From Ignelater luminosus (Eukaryota; Arthropoda; Insecta; Coleoptera; Elateridae): a stretch of 64,000 nucleotides of DNA. A model generated the notes under the pieces. That model was given only the letters and a program-made list of their open reading frames with translations, was not told the DNA's origin and ran no database searches. Shown in pieces: positions 58,560-64,000 of the stretch. The first letter of the stretch is position 1; the number at the start of each line of letters is the position of its first letter. The translations under genes were made by a program, and so were the position numbers. The stretch lies in the NCBI GenBank assembly GCA_011009095.1, contig VTPC01001779.1, positions 1-64,000 of the forward strand, written 5' to 3'.

Positions 58560-59105
58560 TTTTATCGTTGTTCCTTGACGACTTCATTTTCAAGTAAAGA
58601 AGCTTTATTTCGTAAATGTTTAACAATATCTCGTATCTTTTGTATCAGATCTTCGATAAAGTCATTATCTTTAACTCCATCTACAGTTATCAAATTATGC
58701 AAAGCATGTCCAAGACATAAATACTGTTTATAATTTCCTAGTTTTACAGCTCGACGTATACATCTGCCCCAGAGTCAGTTGCCATATGTATTACTTTCTC
58801 ACTGAGACAAAACTCTTCAAAAACATTTGCTATTTCGGACAAAATAGTTTCTCCTATATGTTGTTTTGATAAATATCTCGTAGCTAATGTTAGTGAAATT
58901 AAAGAAAACTCATCGTTAACTAAATGAATCGTAAAGTTGATATAGCTTCTTCTTCCGTATTTATCAGTTCACGGTCGAAGGTTAGAAAACAAAACTTTCC
59001 TGTCTTTTCTAGGTGGTTAATCACAAATAAATACTTTCATTGACTTGTATACGTCCATTAATGCACCTCTGCTAATGGTCGTTCGGTCAGGCAGATCATC
59101 AGGTG
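58560..59105 (-). pseudogene. hAT (ZBED-type) transposase relic
   Basis: Minus strand: DDLPDRTTISRGALMDVYKS, INFTIHLVNDEFSLISLTLA, IGETILSEIANVFEEF, HMATDSGADVY and YLCLGHALHNLI, matching the central catalytic region of ZBED-like hAT transposases. Stops and one frameshift. Confidence 0.8.
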
Positions 59106-59437
59106 ATGATATTATACCATACTTCTGTAATTAGAATTATTATATTGTTTTGTTGACGGGTGCATCTCAAATTTCCAGCAATGAATAAAAAAGTTAAAAT
59201 TATTTAGCAAAATATACAATGTTTTATAGCCGCTGTAAAGTTCGATTTACGATAGGAAGAGAATAAATGCAAATACAGACATACTACATGTAGAAAGTTC
59301 TTCAGTCATTCAACTGTAGTGCGATTCGCGCTTCAGTTTAAACTGATAAGGGGTCTCTTGACTGGATTCTAGGGAATAAAGCTGTCTTTGGTTATCGATT
59401 TAATTGCTCCTAAAAATATGTAATTAATTATCGATAG

Positions 59438-59935
59438 GTGTCTAAAAACCAAAGGAAGCTTGTTGATGCAGGAAAGAAACAAATAGAAGAACAGTTTCGT
59501 CAGAAAATGGGCCTTCTTGTTGATGTTCCAAAACCTAACTATGAAACATCAAATGATGGTAACACGGCAAGACGATTCTTTGCAGACCCAAAATTATCTG
59601 CGAAAATTACTGGTATGCTGAATGTAGTTAACAGTTATTTGTCCTTATTAATGTGTTATGTCACTGATGACATCTTCATTAGAAGGTTCGGCGTTATTCT
59701 ACAAGTTTTAGACAGTGGCTACCACACTGATGTCGACAAATTTGACATTTCTACTGTTTGAAAACTGCCGAAAAGTACGTTATGTTATACGACTGGTACT
59801 ACATGACCACCTCGGTGCATAAAATTCTAATTTATGGTGCTGCTGTGATTAAGGAAAGCATTTTACCTATCGGTGAATTATCTGAAGAGGTGCAAGAAGC
59901 CAAAAATAAGGACATTGTTAGAAAAATTTTGTAAT
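59438..59935 (+). pseudogene. transposon-associated repetitive gene relic (C-terminal)
   Basis: PNYETSNDGNTARRFFADP, SAKITGMLNVVNS, RRFGVILQVLDSGYHTDVDK and, in a shifted frame, HKILIYGAAVIKESILPIGE then LSEEVQEAKNKD. A block order I know from multicopy transposon-associated proteins in insects; function unknown to me. One frameshift near 59760. Confidence 0.7.
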
Positions 59936-59939
59936 TAGC

Positions 59940-60722
59940 GAACTTTTCTTTAATAAGTTATTTATTCTTATAAATAACAATATATCGTTTTCTTATTTTA
60001 AATTTTTTTCGCTGTAAATATGTTATTATTGTAATTTATGACTTGGGAACGTTAAATTTCTCTGATATTCTTCTATAAAATGATTTCTTAAATATTAAAT
60101 TAGAGATGTATTTCGCCTCTAATTTTATAATTTTCTGGTTTCATTTATGCGATTCACAGGAATCTTATACTCTTATCTTTTTGGTTTTATTACCCTTAAA
60201 ACTATAAATCTGTCAACTTGTCCGGTATAGACAAGATTTATATTTCATATAATTAGCGAGTTCAAGGTGCAAGTTTCTCGCTAAAGCACACCCTTCCTGC
60301 ACTATTTGATTAGTTTGTCCGATATGTTAAACAGCCAATTATCTGTTGTTACAACCCTCTTGGGGGATTGGCAGTGACATTTAAACAATTATGTTTTTGC
60401 ATGATTTGTAGCAAATTAAAGGGGAAAGCTAATGAGTTTGTGTTTTGTAGGTCGGAGTTAATAAATTGAAATGCACTAAAGGAGGCGTTAATAATTAAAT
60501 TCGGGGATTACACCGATAGAAAATTAATTGCACATCCGGTCCGTCGCGTCTGAGAGGTTTTCTCCTCCCTCCTACAGTCTGTGACTTGACTGTCGGCGTG
60601 AACTGTCGATCCGATCCGTCGCGTCGCCACTGGGTAGACCGCTTGCCTTCCCCCTCCTTCCTGACCCAAATCCCCATAGGGCACCTGACCCGACTGGCAT
60701 CCTTAACCGACCCTGCCGGCTT
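59940..60722. other. AT-rich spacer then GC-rich patch
   Basis: 60530-60722 is GC-rich with repeated GATCCGTCGCGTC/GTCCGTCGCGTC motifs. It continues past the MITE at 62807 as one region, perhaps an LTR of the gypsy element whose protease relic follows. Not proven. Confidence 0.4.
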
Positions 60723-60730
60723 CCCGCTTG

Positions 60731-62798
60731 CAGTGTTGCCAACAGTGGCGGCTTTTCGCCAAATTGGCGTTTTGCGGGATAATCATGGCGCGCAAAAGAT
60801 CTTACTGGCGCTTGGCGCATTTTTTAGCGTTTAAAAATTGTTTAAGTTTGTAACGTTAACCTTGCGTTACAGAAAAAAATTGAATTAAACTTCTAGGATC
60901 TCTGGGTCCTAGGCAAGCTGAACTCAAGTGGGTAGACTTGGGAGCGGGACGGCTAAGATTATACTTACAATAAAACACCAGGTAGTAATTAACCATTAAC
61001 GTATATTGAAATATCAAAAAAATGTTGGATTTGTATTTACAAATAAATTTATAATTTCTAGAGTAACCACAATAAAACAGTTTCGTACACAAAATTGACA
61101 CTTTAGAAATAAAGCAAATATTGGCAATATCAATAGGACCAAAGATTATAAGTTTCTAGACATAAAATTTTATTTCTAAACATAAATAAGTGAGCAATAG
61201 AAAATTGTTATAATACTTTAACAACAATTATGACCAAGAAATTAATAAAAGGATCTTCACCTTTTAAAAAAACATTAATTGAGTTTTTGAATTATAGATT
61301 AATAAAGAGAAAAAAAATTGTTAAATGAATTAACAAAATTTAAAGCAATTTAAAACTAAGGAAATAATCGTAAAAATTGACAAAAATAGATCCAATGTAA
61401 CTATAAAAGTTTACACGAATGTTATCAAAGAGCACACCAGGTAAATAATCTCAAATTGTTCCAAATGCTAACAGAAAAATCAAAACACCAAAGAAATGCA
61501 AATAACAGACTCCGATATCACAAAATAATGGTTTGTATAAAACCGAAAATTAAGGAATTAAAATTTCTAAACGAACGAATTTGATATCATTTAGGTGTAC
61601 AAAGAAATTTAAATAAAAAGTTAAACAATTAGTGCAAGATTCGGATAATCATTGAAGTAATAAATTTAATCTTACCACAGTGAAGGAGGAAGCAGCTTTC
61701 AATCGAAATATGCTTGCTGAAACTGAAATACACCTGGAAAACAATGTTAAACAAAAAAATCTTCAATTTACATCCGAATAGTACATTAATCAAGAAAAAT
61801 TAGAATGTTTAAACAAATTTAGAAGTTACGGGCCAAACAAAAAAATTATATTACAATGGGATTTAATAAAAGTTTAAGATCCTTATTAAACCTGAAGAGG
61901 TCACTCTAAATTTTAAGAGCAAAGATTTAATTAACAAAAAATTAATTTTAACAGAATTAATCATTAGCATAAATTGGAACCGGTGGGAATCGTAGATTAG
62001 TTGCATAGTTTACGGCAACATTGGAATCCAGCATCCGTCGTTTTTGCACATTAATGTCGACACCAGTCACTCTTCGCCGTCTAGCTACTGCCAGAATACA
62101 GGTGCATCAACAAGGCTTCCGAAGAGGCACGCAAGAAGACTCGATTGTGACTTTTACCACTAGATCCGTGGGATCCAATAAAAAAAAACTGTGGGACAAG
62201 GACTAACCATTAGTAACGAAGACGCAAGGGATGTAAAAAAAAGGAAAGTTAACTTACCCCTTTGATAAAAAAAAAAGGTTTTCAGTCTCGAACGAGAAAA
62301 ACCGCCCTAGCTAAAGAACGAGTACAGTTGAACACTCACACTCTCACGTCTCGGTTCTTTCTGTGTCGCCCGCTTGTCGCATTCCCCCAGAATTCGAAAG
62401 CGTAAATCAATAGTAAAAGAAACTTTTGTATCTACACGGTGTCTTACAAGGAAGGGTGATGATATACCGTAAGATTTACCATGTGACGGGATGATAACAA
62501 CAAAAAACCGTTACAAGTTTAAATCTGTTTGACTTAAAAATATAATAACTATTATTACTCTTATTGCATCTCAGCAATACGAGTTCTACAGGGAATCTTA
62601 ATATATGTGCAATTTGAACCGGTATTCGACGGTGGTGCCCTCTAGTAAACGAAATGAGAATATACGTGATGTTGTTTAAATGGAAATGTTACCGAAATTG
62701 GCGCTTAATATGGCGCTTTTTTCATCTCAGATGGCGCTAATTGGCGCTTTGACGAAACGGAACTGGCGCTTCTATAAGATAAAATATTGGCAACACTG
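60731..62798. mobile_element. hAT-type MITE rich in GCGCCA, copy 2, split
   Basis: CAGTGTTGCCAACA / TTGGCAACACTG with perfect 8-bp duplication CCCGCTTG (60723-60730, 62799-62806). Its two halves (60731-60848 and 62516-62798) match 40619-41028 reversed; the middle 1.67 kb is an insertion. Confidence 0.93.
60849..62515. mobile_element. probable solo LTR, 1667 bp
   Basis: Boundaries are visible because it splits a MITE. TGTAACGTTAACC...AACCGTTACA with AGTT on both sides (60845-60848, 62516-62519): TG..CA ends and a 4-bp duplication point to a Ty3/gypsy-type LTR. An equally possible reading is GTAACG..CGTTAC ends with a 6-bp AAGTTT duplication. No coding domain seen inside. Confidence 0.7.
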
Positions 62799-62929
62799 CC
62801 CGCTTGCTGCACTGCCTGGGTAACATTAGTAGGCTTTAGTATGTAATTGCTCGCCGGTGTGTTCTAATTGCTTATACTGTGCTTGCAAACCCTTAATAAA
62901 TATTGTTTTGGGCATCTATTGTGCCTTTT

Positions 62930-63202
62930 ATTTATTATTAGCTCTGCAGATCTTTTATTCCGGCCTTCGACCCCTGGAGTCGACGGCTGGTGCTAAACTC
63001 TCTTGTATGCCTGAATTCCTTTATTCGCAGAAATCTTCAAATATTAAGTTCGTTTCTACAGATGTAAAGTTAAAGACATATAATGAACAAATTATTCCGG
63101 TTGTGGGTAAAATTTTTGTGTCGGTAGTTTCTATTGACTGTAGCGTGATAGTAGTAAAAAAAAACGGTAGTAGATTGTTATTAGGGAAAGACTTATTTTA
63201 AC
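62930..63202 (+). pseudogene. Ty3/gypsy protease relic
   Basis: FVSTDVKLKTYNEQIIPVVG, then VVKKNGSRLLLGKDLF-stop, matching the C-terminal half of gypsy retropepsins (pIG-x-V ... LLGRDWL). Active-site Asp region not seen. Confidence 0.65.
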
Positions 63203-64000
63203 TTTATCAATTTGATATATGTAATAATTTTACACAGAAAAAAAGCTGTCGTTAAAATTACAAAATCGTTGTAGTAAAAATGCTGTCGTTGAAAACACCT
63301 CAATTGCAGTAAATACTACACTATGTCTAACCCATTCTTTACTACAGCAATAGTAAATTTTAATGTTTTATTGTGGAAAAAATTTTTCAGTAAATTTTAC
63401 TACATTGCTGTAATTCTTCCTTTTACAATATGATTGAATTTACCAAGCAAAATAGTACGCATGTGCTTTACAAAAGCATTAGTTAAAATCGACGAGTCGG
63501 GTCAGCCGTTCTTATGTATGGGCGGTGTTATTAGATGGCGCCTTAGTATTCTCATGCTGTTAAATGTTATACTTGATTAGTATATAACTAGTGTGAAGCG
63601 GGAAGCATTGACTTGCATTATCTTTCACTGATGGGTCCAAACAAAGACGAAACGATCGTTGGGACGTTTGTTTAGTTAATGCTTGTACGGATTTTTATTT
63701 GTGGGAGATACAATATATGAATCTAATGGATCATTGTCCTTGGTTTATGATAGATGTCTACTTGTTAAAATAGCGTTCTGAGTTCGCATAAAAAAAACAC
63801 TCTCTAGTTAAATAAAATTGTATACCAATTTGTAGGAGTAATTATTACATAGTTTTAGTAAGTTTTAGAAAGCCGTATTATTCAACAGTAATTAAACGTA
63901 ATATTTACATAGAATTTAGTGTAAAATTAACTTTTAAACCAGCTATATTTATCAGCAGAACTGTAAAATTAACACTTCTAAGGAAAGTATGTTCTACTGT
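63203..64000. other. AT-rich, nothing recognised
   Basis: Some low-complexity TTTACTACA/TGTAGTAAA patterns at 63250-63420 but no defined element. Confidence 0.35.

Noticed and set aside
1..64000. CRISPR array, operon or prophage
   Set aside because: No spaced direct repeats and no prokaryotic gene organisation; introns and retroelements show a eukaryote.

Overview
This looks like nuclear DNA from an insect, possibly a beetle (order not provable from here). It is AT-rich and full of transposon remnants. It holds two genes that can be reconstructed exon by exon with GT/AG introns. Nothing suggests a prokaryote or organelle: there are no operons, CRISPR arrays, rRNA or functional tRNA genes.

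Host genes. (1) A complete lysosomal-type beta-mannosidase (GH2) on the minus strand, 14 exons between 41876 and 13181. The CDS is 2712 nt (903 aa) and intron phases agree at every junction. Its introns, up to 9 kb, carry most of the mobile DNA of the first two thirds of the window. (2) A small secreted S1 serine protease on the plus strand, 45641-46598, 4 exons, 251 aa, with its own TATA/Inr promoter. It has the full catalytic triad but lacks the loop after Ser-Trp-Gly that normally carries Cys220.

Mobile DNA, left to right. 1-13 kb: a TA-flanked inverted-repeat element (381-1322), a hAT derivative with perfect 8-bp TSDs (1350-2159), a decayed THAP plus leucine-zipper gene (4997-5930), a second hAT (7041-7890), an LTR-like repeat (8340-9084), and a nest at 10185-11894 holding a GC-rich structured element. 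15-25 kb (intron 7): inverted-repeat elements, two facing Tc1/mariner transposase relics, and a BEL/Pao LTR retrotransposon (19071-24031) that contains a second copy of the GC-rich element. 25-41 kb (introns 3-5): SINEs, several MITEs, a Harbinger-like element, an 800-bp foldback element, a second LTR-like copy with a solo LTR inside it, and a microsatellite with an assembly gap. 43-64 kb: relics of hAT, Penelope, Ty3/gypsy and other transposon genes, nested inverted repeats, a nearly intact mariner (55139-56444), and a hAT MITE split by a solo LTR.

The least explained signals are the two GC-rich repeats (about 10504-11306 and 19795-20860), whose shared hairpins show paired compensatory changes, and the many unrelated TA-flanked elements that all end in CAGGGTG/CACCCTG. 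I see no single new multi-gene system.
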